Positions 34,778-42,617 of a stretch of DNA of 64,000 bases are shown here, one piece after another. Below the pieces are notes generated by a model, which did not search any database, had not been told where the DNA came from, and worked only from the letters and a program-made list of their open reading frames with translations. The position numbers and the translations under genes are program-made. The DNA is from Sinorhizobium sp. A49 (GTDB lineage Bacteria > Pseudomonadota > Alphaproteobacteria > Rhizobiales > Rhizobiaceae). The stretch's first letter is position 1. Each line of letters opens with the position of its first letter. The stretch spans positions 186,001 through 250,000 of the forward strand of contig NZ_MUNW01000050.1 in the NCBI RefSeq assembly GCF_002002725.1, written 5' to 3'.

Positions 34778-35727
34778 TTGCGCACCGCTCCGAAGGTGAT
34801 GCCGCGCAGCAATTGTTTGCGTAGCAGAATGGTGAAAACCAGGATCGGGACCAGGAAGATGGTCGTGCCCGCCGCGACTGCCGGCCAATCCTGGCCGCCT
34901 TCGCCGATGATGGTCGGGATGAACGGCGGCGCTGTCTGCGCCTGGCCCGAGGTCAGGAGTGCCGCGAAAGCATATTCGTTCCAGGCAAAGATCAGGCAGA
35001 AGATGGCGGTCGCGGCGATGCCCGTGGTTGCCTGTGGCAGCACAACCTTTCGAAACGCCTGCAGCCGGGTGTAGCCGTCGATCATCGCGGCTTCCTCGTA
35101 TTCCCGCGGGATTTCGTCGATGAAGCCCTTGAGCAGCCAGACGGCGAGCGAGACGTTGACGGCGGTGTAGAGCAGGATCATGCCGAGCGCGGTGTCAGAC
35201 AGGCCAAGCTCACGGTACATAAGGTAGATCGGGATCGCGACGGCGATCGGCGGCATCATGCGCGTCGACAGGATGAAGAACAGCAGGTCGTCGGCAAGCG
35301 GCACCTTGAAGCGCGAGAAGCCGTAGGCCGCCAGCGTTCCGAGGAAGACGGCAAGGAAGGTCGAGCCGAACGCGATCACCAGCGAATTGACAAAGCGCGG
35401 CAGGAAGTTCGACGGACCGGCGATCACCATGTTGCGCTTGCGGGTGACCTCGTCGCAGGTGCTGGTCGGTTCCGGCAGGGCGGCGATGTAATCAGGCGTC
35501 TGCCGCGTCCTCGTCGTGAAGAGGTTGCAATAGCCCTCCAGCGTCGGCGTAAAGACGATCTTGGGCGGATAGCTGATGGAGTCCGGTGGTGACTTGATGC
35601 TGGTCAGGAAGATCCAGACGAGTGGGATCAGCGTGATCAGGGCGTAGACGATGACGATCGTGCCGGCCACGCGTTTGCTGGTGTCGCTCGGCGCGACGAC
35701 CGAATGGGCGGTGTTGGCGGAGCTCAT
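34774..35727 (-). CDS. ABC transporter permease, MalG-like
   Basis: A 317-aa permease starting MSSANTAHSVVAPSD at the ATG that overlaps the previous permease stop. Six hydrophobic segments can be traced and the EAA loop reads EYEEAAMIDGYTRLQAF near residue 220. A periplasmic-type insertion with two Cys (YCNLF and STCDEV) lies after helix 1, larger than usual for MalG. It forms the channel with the permease at 35724. The stop overlaps the next, 70-aa gene. Confidence 0.92.
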   Translation of the reverse strand: MSSANTAHSVVAPSDTSKRVAGTIVIVYALITLIPLVWIFLTSIKSPPDSISYPPKIVFTPTLEGYCNLFTTRTRQTPDYIAALPEPTSTCDEVTRKRNMVIAGPSNFLPRFVNSLVIAFGSTFLAVFLGTLAAYGFSRFKVPLADDLLFFILSTRMMPPIAVAIPIYLMYRELGLSDTALGMILLYTAVNVSLAVWLLKGFIDEIPREYEEAAMIDGYTRLQAFRKVVLPQATTGIAATAIFCLIFAWNEYAFAALLTSGQAQTAPPFIPTIIGEGGQDWPAVAAGTTIFLVPILVFTILLRKQLLRGITFGAVRK

Positions 35728-36680
35728 CGTTGTTTCACCTTGTTGAGGGCTTTGACGTAGATGTTGGCAAGGCCGAACACCGCGACGAAGAGAATGATCG
35801 CGAAGGCGGAAGCCCGACCGGTTGCCCAGCTTTCGAAGGCCGCACGCTTGAGCGTGATCGAGGCGACTTCGGTGACGGACCCGGGCCCGCCGCCGGTCAG
35901 CAGCGTCACCATGTCGAACATCTTGAAGTTCTCGATGCCGCGGAAAAGAACCGCGAGCATGATGAAGGGAAGGGCCATCGGTACGGTGATCGACCAGAAC
36001 TGCCGCCAGGCAGAGGCGCGGTCGACTTCGGCAGCCTCGTAGATGTAATCGGGGATCGAGCGCAGCCCGGCGAGGCAGATCAGCATCACGTAGGGCGTCC
36101 ACATCCAGGTATCGACGATGATGATCGCCCAGGGCGCCAGCGAGACGTCGCCGAGCATCCGGATCTCCGAGGTCGGAATGCCGGTGACCATCGAGGCGGC
36201 ATAGGCGAAGAGGCCGATCTGCGGCTCATAGAGGAAGCGCCAGAAATTGCCGACGACGGCCGGCGAAAGCATCATCGGGATGAGGATGATCGTCGTCCAG
36301 AAGGCGTGGCCGCGAAACTTGCGATCGATGAGATAAGCGAGCGCAAAGCCGATGACGGTCTGCAGCACGATCGTCCAGAAGACGAAATGCGCCGTGGTCT
36401 GCATCGCCTGCCAGATCTCAGGATCGGTCAGAACGCGTTCGTAGTTTCTAAGGCCGACGCCTTCGACGGCTGCGTTCGGCCGGTTGGCGCGATAGTTGGT
36501 GAAGGACAGATAGATTGCCCAGAGCAGCGGAAAGATATTGATCGCCAGCAGCAGGGTGATGGCGGGCGCGATGAAAGCCCAGGCGATCGCCCTGTCGGAG
36601 AGGCCGCGTACCCGCCGGGCGATCGGCGCCGGCGTCGCCATCGCGGCCGTCTCGGCGATGGAGGAATGGGAAAGGGTCAA
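35724..36680 (-). CDS. ABC transporter permease, MalF/UgpA-like
   Basis: About 318 aa if translation begins at TTG 36680, which has AGGTGA six bases before it; an ATG at 36641 gives a 305-aa product and has no clear ribosome site. Six hydrophobic segments follow (AWAFIAPAITLLLAINIF first). The EAA loop is IYEAAEVDRASAWRQFW near residue 240. It forms the inner-membrane channel together with the permease that starts four bases inside its end. It is the first permease after the binding-protein gene, with a hairpin in the gap. Confidence 0.9.
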   Translation of the reverse strand: MTLSHSSIAETAAMATPAPIARRVRGLSDRAIAWAFIAPAITLLLAINIFPLLWAIYLSFTNYRANRPNAAVEGVGLRNYERVLTDPEIWQAMQTTAHFVFWTIVLQTVIGFALAYLIDRKFRGHAFWTTIILIPMMLSPAVVGNFWRFLYEPQIGLFAYAASMVTGIPTSEIRMLGDVSLAPWAIIIVDTWMWTPYVMLICLAGLRSIPDYIYEAAEVDRASAWRQFWSITVPMALPFIMLAVLFRGIENFKMFDMVTLLTGGGPGSVTEVASITLKRAAFESWATGRASAFAIILFVAVFGLANIYVKALNKVKQR

Positions 36681-36714
36681 GGTGTCACCTGGTCTTTTGG
36701 GTCGAGATTGCGCG

Positions 36715-36743
36715 GCGGCCCGGCCGAAAAACGATCGGGCCGC
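36715..36743 (-). terminator. hairpin between binding protein and permease genes
   Basis: GCGGCCCG (36715-36722) and CGGGCCGC (36736-36743) form a perfect 8-bp stem with a 13-base loop, about 40 bases after the binding-protein stop. On the minus strand the loop holds TTTTT. It is likely an mRNA stabiliser or partial terminator giving more binding protein than permease. Confidence 0.5.
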
Positions 36744-36779
36744 ACTTAGGGGCAAGAATGCCGGCGTGTGGGACCGGGA

Positions 36780-38105
36780 TCAGATCTTGCCGTCTTCCTC
36801 GAACACCTCGGTCCAATCCTTCACCAGGCCGTCGAGTGCTTCCTTTGCGGTGCCGTTGCCGGCGATCACATAGTTGTGGACGCGCTTCTGCATGTCCTGG
36901 AGCAGGGAGGCGTAGCTCGGCTCGGCCCAGAAATCCTTGACGATCGCCATGGAGTCGAGGAACGCCTGGGCATAGGGCTGGCTGGAGGCAAAGCCCGGTG
37001 CGTTGACGACGGCCTTCAGGCAGGAGTAGCCGCCGAGTTCCCACCACTTCGACTGCACGTCAGGCTGGGCGAACCACTTGATGTACTGAAGCGCTGCATC
37101 CCGCTTTTCAGAATAGGACACGACCGATATGCCCTGTCCGCCGAGCTGGGCGAAGTGCGCCTTCTCGGCCGGATTGGGGAAGAAACCGATGCGATCGCCG
37201 CCGACCTTCTCGTCCTTGTAGAGGCCGGGCCAGGTGAAGGCGAAGTTCATCTGCATCGCCACCTGCCCCGATTTGAAGGCATCGGCGGATTCGACCATGT
37301 AGACGTTGGAGCTGCCGGGCGGTGTGCAGCAATCGTAGAGCGCCTTGTAGAATTCGAGGCCCTTCACCGCGTCGGGCGAATTGACGAAGCCTTCCATCTC
37401 ATAGGGCTTCTTAGGGTTTTCATACTGGAAGCCCCAGTCGTAAAGCACGTTGGTGACACCCATGGTGATGCCTTCCGAGCCGCGCTCGGTATAGATCGAG
37501 GCACCATAGACGGTCTTGCCGTCGACTTCGCGCTTCTGGAAGAACTCGGCGATCTGCTTCAGCTGATCGTAGGTTTTCGGCGGGCCGAGCTCCCAGCCGT
37601 ATTTCTCCTTGAATTCCTTCTGCAGTTCCGGCTTTTCGAACCAGTCCTTGCGATAGGTCCAGCCGACGACGTCACCCATTGCCGGCAGCGCCCAGTAGTT
37701 CGGCGTGTTTTTCGGCCATTCCGAGTAACCGACAACGGTCGCCGGCACGAAGTCATCCATCTTGATGCCTTCCTTGTCGAAGAACTCGTTGAGCTTGACG
37801 TAGTGTCCGTTCTCCGCCGCGCCGCCGATCCACTGGCTGTCGCCGATGATCAGGTCGCAGAGTTTGCCTTGGGAGTTGAGTTCGTTGAGAAAGCGGTCGG
37901 CATAGCTGGTCCACGGCACGAATTCGAACTTCATGTCGATCTTGGTCTTGGCGGTGAAATCCTTGGACAGCTCGACCAGGGCGTTTGCCGGGTCCCAGGC
38001 GGCCCAGCACAGCGTCAGTTCTTCGGCCTTGGCCGCATTCGGCAAGGCTGACGACAGGGCAAGCGCCGAGGCGAGCCCGAGAAGGGCTTTCAATTTCATC
38101 TGCAT
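36780..38105 (-). CDS. ABC transporter substrate-binding protein (sugar/polyol type)
   Basis: A 441-aa periplasmic protein of extracellular solute-binding family 1. The signal peptide is MKLKALLGLASALALSSALPNAAKA, cut after AKA; start 38105, or 38099 at the second Met. The mature part begins EELTLCWAAWDPANALVELSKDF and contains several Cys and many Trp, as in polyol and sugar binders. It is the first gene of the long minus-strand operon; the following kinases suggest that the cargo is a short ketose, a triose, or a polyol later oxidised to one. Confidence 0.9.
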   Translation of the reverse strand: MQMKLKALLGLASALALSSALPNAAKAEELTLCWAAWDPANALVELSKDFTAKTKIDMKFEFVPWTSYADRFLNELNSQGKLCDLIIGDSQWIGGAAENGHYVKLNEFFDKEGIKMDDFVPATVVGYSEWPKNTPNYWALPAMGDVVGWTYRKDWFEKPELQKEFKEKYGWELGPPKTYDQLKQIAEFFQKREVDGKTVYGASIYTERGSEGITMGVTNVLYDWGFQYENPKKPYEMEGFVNSPDAVKGLEFYKALYDCCTPPGSSNVYMVESADAFKSGQVAMQMNFAFTWPGLYKDEKVGGDRIGFFPNPAEKAHFAQLGGQGISVVSYSEKRDAALQYIKWFAQPDVQSKWWELGGYSCLKAVVNAPGFASSQPYAQAFLDSMAIVKDFWAEPSYASLLQDMQKRVHNYVIAGNGTAKEALDGLVKDWTEVFEEDGKI

Positions 38106-38195
38106 GAGTTCCTCCCAGAACTGAAAAGCCGGCTCCCCGCCAGCGTCGAAACGGTATCGACTTCAATGAATGCTCACATGAACTCCTCACGTGTC

Positions 38196-38238
38196 ATGTT
38201 TAGCAATATGTTTAGTGAATAGCATTTTTGTAAACAAC
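38196..38238 (-). promoter_or_regulatory. AT-rich promoter region with repeated TGTTTA motifs
   Basis: On the + strand ATGTTTAG occurs at 38196-38203 and again at 38208-38215, a 12-base period, followed by TAAACA at 38231-38236 in the opposite sense. On the minus strand TTGTTT (from 38238) and TAAACA (from 38214) are spaced like a -35/-10 pair. The sequence is much AT-richer than its flanks. It probably holds the promoter and operator of the transporter-kinase operon; the regulator is unknown. Confidence 0.5.
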
Positions 38239-38361
38239 GCAAGCGGCAATCGTTGCTGCGGTGCACACACGGTCGGACACCGCGGCCGTGTTGAAAGACG
38301 GTTGAAGCGTCTGAAGCGTGCATCCGTTTGGCCCATGAGGTCCCGCGAACCCCGAAATACG

Positions 38362-38397
38362 ACGAGGCCCAACCACGTTGCGGTGATTGGGCCTCGT
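38362..38397 (-). terminator. terminator hairpin after the polyamine genes
   Basis: ACGAGGCCCAA (38362-38372) and TTGGGCCTCGT (38387-38397) are perfect 11-bp complements, and the loop partly pairs too (CCAC/GTGA side). It lies 55 bases after the synthase stop on the minus strand. The U-run is poor, but the stem is very stable. Confidence 0.65.
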
Positions 38398-38451
38398 TTA
38401 TGCGCCGGCAGGTCGAGCGGAACAGCCTGTCGGATATGAAGGTCTACGGTC

Positions 38452-39693
38452 TCAGGAGAACGTCAAGGCGCGGTCGCCGTCCGCATCCTTGATGCGGGTC
38501 GGAAGCCCGATCCGGTTGAGGATATCGAGGAACGGGCGCGGCGGCAGTTCTTCGACATTGACCATCTGCTTCACGTCCCATTCGCCCGATGCGATCAGCA
38601 TGGCGGCGGCGACCGGCGGGACGCCGGCGGTGTAGGAGATGCCCTGCGATCCGACTTCTTCGAAGGCTTGCCTGTGGTCGGCCACGTTGTAGATGAAGAC
38701 TTCGCGTTCCTCGCCGTCCTTCAATCCCTTCACGAAATCGCCGATGCAGGTCTTACCCTGATAGTTCGGTGCCAGCGACGACGGATCGGGCAGGACTGCC
38801 TTGACCACCTTCAACGGCACGACCTCGAGGCCTTCGGCGGTCTTTACCGGCTGCTCCGACAGGAGACCCAGGTTCTTCAAGACGGTGAAGACGTTGATGT
38901 AGTGATCGCCGAAACCCATCCAGAAGCGCACGTCGGCGCCGTCCATGTGTTTCGCCAGCGAATGAACCTCGTCGTGGCCGGTCATGTAGGCCTTGTACTT
39001 GCCGACCACCGGCAGGTCGTATTCCTTGCCGACTTCGAACATCGAATTGGTCTGCCACTGGCCGTTCTGCCAGGAATAGACGACGCCGGTGAATTCGCGG
39101 AAGTTGATCTCGGGGTCGAAGTTGGTGGCGAAATATTTGCCGTGGCTGCCGGCATTGATGTCGACGATATCGACGGCGGTGACCTTGTCGAAATACTCAT
39201 CCTTGGCGAGACGCGCATAGGCGTTGACCACGCCCGGGTCGAAGCCGACGCCGAGGATGGCGGTGACGCCCTTTTCCTTGCATTCCTGCGCACGCTTCCA
39301 TTCGTAGTTTCCGTACCACGGCGGCGTTTCGCAGATCTTCTTCGGGTCTTCGTGGATCGCGGTGTCCATATAGGCAGCACCCGTATCCATGCAGGCACGC
39401 AGCACCGACATGTTTACGAAAGCGGAGCCGACATTGATGACGATGCCGGCCCCGGTCTTTTCGATCAGTGCCTTCGTCGCCTCGACATCCATGGCGTCGA
39501 GCGCATGCGCTTCGAGTGTTACGTCGGTCTTCAGGCTCTTCTTTTCGCGGACCGAGGCGACGATCGCGCGGCACTTTTCGACCGTTCTGGATGCGATATG
39601 GATGTCTCCCAGTACATCGCAGTTCTGTGCGCACTTGTGCGCCACGACCTGAGCCACGCCACCGGCGCCGATGATGAGAACGTTCTTTTTCAT
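38452..39693 (-). CDS. carboxynorspermidine/carboxyspermidine synthase (saccharopine dehydrogenase family)
   Basis: A 413-aa NADPH-type dehydrogenase starting MKKNVLIIGAGGVAQVVAHKCAQN, with the Rossmann motif GAGGVAQ at residues 9-15. The body (NVGSAFVNMSVLRACMDTGAAYMDTA, ILGVGFDPGVVNAYARLA in pieces) matches enzymes that condense aspartate semialdehyde with putrescine or diaminopropane. Together with the decarboxylase at 39836 it makes spermidine or norspermidine without S-adenosylmethionine. Longer in-frame sequence upstream is the repeat and not used. It ends before a strong terminator. Confidence 0.93.
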   Translation of the reverse strand: MKKNVLIIGAGGVAQVVAHKCAQNCDVLGDIHIASRTVEKCRAIVASVREKKSLKTDVTLEAHALDAMDVEATKALIEKTGAGIVINVGSAFVNMSVLRACMDTGAAYMDTAIHEDPKKICETPPWYGNYEWKRAQECKEKGVTAILGVGFDPGVVNAYARLAKDEYFDKVTAVDIVDINAGSHGKYFATNFDPEINFREFTGVVYSWQNGQWQTNSMFEVGKEYDLPVVGKYKAYMTGHDEVHSLAKHMDGADVRFWMGFGDHYINVFTVLKNLGLLSEQPVKTAEGLEVVPLKVVKAVLPDPSSLAPNYQGKTCIGDFVKGLKDGEEREVFIYNVADHRQAFEEVGSQGISYTAGVPPVAAAMLIASGEWDVKQMVNVEELPPRPFLDILNRIGLPTRIKDADGDRALTFS

Positions 39694-39734
39694 TTCGGGT
39701 GTTTTTTCCTTTTTCTTCGGGGATGAGAGGAGCT

Positions 39735-39834
39735 TGGAGCGTCGTGCGTTCGGAAGAACGCACCAAGGACGCTCCAGCCCTTTGATTCCAATGCATCCTG
39801 TCCGCCTTCCGAGATTTCGCGGAAGGCGGGATGC
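39735..39834. repeat. rhizobial mosaic palindromic repeat (RIME-like), two palindromes
   Basis: First palindrome: TGGAGCGTC (39735-39743) with GACGCTCCA (39768-39776), and inside it GTGCGTTC with GAACGCAC. Second: CCGCCTTCCG (39802-39811) with CGGAAGGCGG (39820-39829), flanked by GCATCC and GGATGC. The two-part layout is that of the dispersed mosaic elements of rhizobia. It fills the gap between the two polyamine genes and ends at the decarboxylase stop codon. Confidence 0.7.
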
Positions 39835-39835
39835 T

Positions 39836-40933
39836 TTATGAGAGGCTCTGTTCGTAGTCGGCGAAGGAAAATTCGCGGACAAGCCTGACGCTGCCGTCAA
39901 GATCTCTGATGGCGATCGACGGCATGCCGACGCCGTTGAACCAGTTCTTCTTGACCATGGTGTAGCCGGCCGCATCCTGGAACGAGACGCGGTCGCCGAC
40001 CTTCAACGGATCGGGAAAGCGAAACTCGCCGAAGATATCGCCGGCAAGGCATGACTTGCCGCAGATCATGATGCTGTGCGGACCTGCATTCGGCTCGACC
40101 TTGGCGCTTTCGCGGTAGATCAGGAGGTCGAGCATGTGCGCCTCGATCGAACTGTCGACGATGGCCAGATCCTTGCCGTTGTTGAGCGTGTCGAGGACGG
40201 TGGTCTCGAGCGTCGTGCTCTTCGTGATCGCGGCTTCGCCGGGCTCGAGATAGACCTGGATGCCATGGCGGCCGGAAAAAGTCCTCAGGCGCTCGCAGAA
40301 GGCATCGACCGGATAATCGTCGCCGGTGAAGTGAATGCCGCCGCCGAGGCTGACCCAGTCGGCGCGGGAAAGCAGGGCGCCGAACTTTTCCTCGATCTCA
40401 GACAGCATCCGGTCGAACAGATCGAAATTCTTGTTCTCGCAGTTGTTGTGAATCATGAAGCCGCTGATGCGGTCCATCGCGGCCTCGATCCTGTTCGCAT
40501 CCCATTCGCCGAGCCGGCTGAAGGGGCGGGCGGGGTCGGCAAGGTCAAAACTGGACGAGCTCATTCCGGGATTGAGGCGCAGACCGCGGGCAATGCCGGA
40601 GGCTTTGTCGGCGAAACGGTCGAGCTGGCCGATCGAGTTGAAGATGATCTTGTCCGCATGGCCGATCACCTCGTCGATTTCGGTGTCGCCATAGGCGACG
40701 CTGTAGGCATGGGTTTCGCCGCCGAATTTTTCGCGCCCGAGGCGCACTTCGTAGAGCGACGAAGACGTCGTGCCATCCATGTATTCCCGCATCAGATCGA
40801 AGACCGACCAGGTGGCGAAACACTTGAGCGCAAGCAGCGCCTTGGCGCCCGACTTTTCGCGCACATAGGCGATCTTCTCCATGTTGCGAAGCAGCTTCGC
40901 CTTGTCGATCAAATAGTACGGGGTCTGGATCAT
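39836..40933 (-). CDS. nspC: carboxynorspermidine/carboxyspermidine decarboxylase
   Basis: A 365-aa PLP enzyme of the alanine-racemase fold, starting MIQTPYYLIDKAKLLRNM. The PLP lysine is in LLALKCFATW near residue 34. The Gly-rich motif SLGGGIHFTGDDYP (near residue 195) and VYLEPGEAA bind phosphate and substrate, and the C-terminal Cys in MICGKSCLAGDIFGEF is the active-site partner. It removes CO2 from carboxy(nor)spermidine, the last step of the SAM-free polyamine route. It lies directly upstream of the synthase gene with the mosaic repeat between. Confidence 0.94.
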   Translation of the reverse strand: MIQTPYYLIDKAKLLRNMEKIAYVREKSGAKALLALKCFATWSVFDLMREYMDGTTSSSLYEVRLGREKFGGETHAYSVAYGDTEIDEVIGHADKIIFNSIGQLDRFADKASGIARGLRLNPGMSSSSFDLADPARPFSRLGEWDANRIEAAMDRISGFMIHNNCENKNFDLFDRMLSEIEEKFGALLSRADWVSLGGGIHFTGDDYPVDAFCERLRTFSGRHGIQVYLEPGEAAITKSTTLETTVLDTLNNGKDLAIVDSSIEAHMLDLLIYRESAKVEPNAGPHSIMICGKSCLAGDIFGEFRFPDPLKVGDRVSFQDAAGYTMVKKNWFNGVGMPSIAIRDLDGSVRLVREFSFADYEQSLS

Positions 40934-40982
40934 GATGTGCCTTGTGTCTTCAGAAGCTTGTGGTGTCGGTGGAACGAGGGGG

Positions 40983-41801
40983 CTATCTGACGGTCAGCCC
41001 GAGCGCTCGCCGTTTCATCGTACGGGCGGCAAGCGAGATATTGACCGAGCGCTTCGAGCGGTAATTCGTAGCCAACGTTGCGACATCGCCCGCCTCGTCG
41101 ATCATTGGCGCCGTGGGCAAACGCTCGGGCAGGCAAGCGCTGTTTGCCGCCGACGCCGGACAGAACAGCTCTCCTCTCACCGAGCCGAGCCAGATCATTT
41201 CGTGCTCGGGCGACCGCCTGACAACGGCCGCAGCCTCAAGAAAATCCGCTTGAGCGACGGCATCCTGCGGGTCGAGACGAAGGCGTTCCTGGCTGGCGTG
41301 GATCGCTGTCGCAATCCCATGCAGATCCGATTTGGGCCTGCGCCACAGCAGATATCGCCCGTCGATCAGGTCGATATACTCGTCGAGCATGGCGACGGGC
41401 AGCAGTTCTTCGGCAAACTGGCCGAAGAACTGGAAGGGATCCGCGGAGCAGGCCGGCTCGCGGCTTGCGCCGCTGCCCTCTGACGCTTCTGGCTCGAAGT
41501 CGACAATGCGGGCGACCGAAACGGCGATTTGCGGCCAGTTCGAAAGCGCCTGATCGGCCAAGCGCGGCATGAGCCCGGCGTGCGACCAGAGCGAATGGAT
41601 GACGGCAAGGCTGACGCGCGCTGTTGAGTTGAATTCGAAATGCTCAGGGCTGCATGCGCCGGCCGCCCGTCGTGCGCCTTCCAGCGTGTCGCAATCGAAG
41701 AGGTCGGCAAGCGCCGCCGGGCTCTCGCCGAATGCGGATGCGATGTCCAGCTCGGTAAACACGCCCGAGTGCCAGCTGTCAGTTTGCGGGAGATTTTTCA
41801 T
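40983..41801 (-). CDS. hypothetical protein, about 272 aa
   Basis: Translation from MKNLPQTDSWHSGVF at 41801 gives 272 aa; an in-frame start 51 bases upstream is possible and neither has a strong ribosome site. The protein is acidic to neutral, soluble, mixed helical, with no signal peptide or membrane segment. Visible features are EELLPVAMLDEYIDLIDGRYLLWRRPK and a basic C-terminal tail (RSKRSVNISLAARTMKRRALGLTVR in pieces). It lies 49 bases upstream of nspC on the same strand. I recognise no family, and codon use is like its neighbours. Confidence 0.6.
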   Translation of the reverse strand: MKNLPQTDSWHSGVFTELDIASAFGESPAALADLFDCDTLEGARRAAGACSPEHFEFNSTARVSLAVIHSLWSHAGLMPRLADQALSNWPQIAVSVARIVDFEPEASEGSGASREPACSADPFQFFGQFAEELLPVAMLDEYIDLIDGRYLLWRRPKSDLHGIATAIHASQERLRLDPQDAVAQADFLEAAAVVRRSPEHEMIWLGSVRGELFCPASAANSACLPERLPTAPMIDEAGDVATLATNYRSKRSVNISLAARTMKRRALGLTVR

Positions 41802-42396
41802 TGCATGCTGTCGAGAACTTAGAGCCTGCTCGCTATCAGGAAGTCCGCTCAAAGCGGCGCGAGGCGGCGATCGATTTCATCGTCTCAGCCAGTAGGGAGA
41901 TGGCTGGGATGGCGTGACATGCCCCGGTCGCGCACGATAAAAGCCGCGGCCGGGTTACGATCCCGCTTTGAGGCGCACGGGTTCTCGAAGGGCATATGAA
42001 GTCACGATCAACATGCCACTATCGTAAATGCGACGGCGCGTATGTCAAGGCGATGCGCCCGATGTGCGCAACCGCCGCACCTTCGTCGGCCCTTTGGCCG
42101 TTGGTGGGGTAGCGGCCTTTGTCCGATCTCGGCCGCGAACGGCCAGCGACCGTCGTGCCGTCGCCGAGTTGAACGGAAACCCGGCGAAGTCTGCCCCCGC
42201 GAACTCTGCATTGGCCGTCGCCCGGAACCAGAGGTGGTCCCATGCAGGCGCGCCTTCCGCGGAACCAAAAACGGGCAGGGCGTCATGGGCAGAAAAAAAT
42301 CCCGGTGGCTACGGGAATATTGGAAGAGCGATCCCGCTCCGGCATGAGTTCTGGTTTTGCATTGATTGAGAACCGGGCACCGAGCTGTCACATTAT
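41802..42396. other. gene-free stretch upstream of the sRNA candidate
   Basis: About 600 bases without a supported gene. Short open frames on both strands show no family pattern, no convincing ribosome site and no coding bias. A small CCCGG/CGGGA hairpin occurs near 42305. I see nothing else that I can name. Confidence 0.5.
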
Positions 42397-42508
42397 CGGG
42401 GTCGCTCGACGCGCAGCCATCCTCCCGGCTGCGAGAGCGATGTTCCCTCTGGAGGTCATACACCTCTCAATTTGAGGCCGCCGTCTGAACGGTGGCCTTT
42501 TTCTTTTT
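42397..42508 (+). ncRNA. candidate small RNA with anti-Shine-Dalgarno loop and terminator
   Basis: Three stacked hairpins end in a U-tract. Hairpin 1 has TCGCTC/GAGCGA outside (42402-42407 with 42435-42440) and a perfect CGCAGCC/GGCTGCG stem (42412-42433) with loop ATCCTCCC. Hairpin 2 is GAGGT/ACCTC (42452-42466). Hairpin 3 is GGCCGCCGT/ACGGTGGCC (42476-42497) followed by TTTTTCTTTTT. The CCTCCC loop can pair with ribosome sites, a mark of rhizobial trans-acting RNAs of the alpha-r14 (CCUCCUCCC) type. No protein gene ends just upstream, so the terminator must belong to an RNA of its own. Exact 5' end unknown. Confidence 0.65.
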
Positions 42509-42573
42509 GGCACCTCAACAGGACCGGCAAAACCACATCCAAAATCGCACGGACTTGCGGACTCGAAATCTCC

Positions 42574-42589
42574 GTGGTAACGTTCCCAC
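42574..42589. promoter_or_regulatory. LacI-type operator before the lacI-like gene
   Basis: GTGGTAACGTTCCCAC is a 16-bp near-perfect palindrome centred on the CG between 42581 and 42582, with one mismatched pair (T/C). It shares the AACGTT core and CCC arm with the palindrome at 43702. LacI-family proteins bind such CG-centred sites, so autoregulation is likely. Confidence 0.7.
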
Positions 42590-42617
42590 GAGTTCATGCC
42601 ATGGGAGGGCGTGTTTG

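Noticed and set aside
42008-42463. Short open frames on both strands in the gene-free stretch, considered as small genes
   Set aside because: No family pattern, ribosome site or coding bias; one overlaps the structured RNA candidate.
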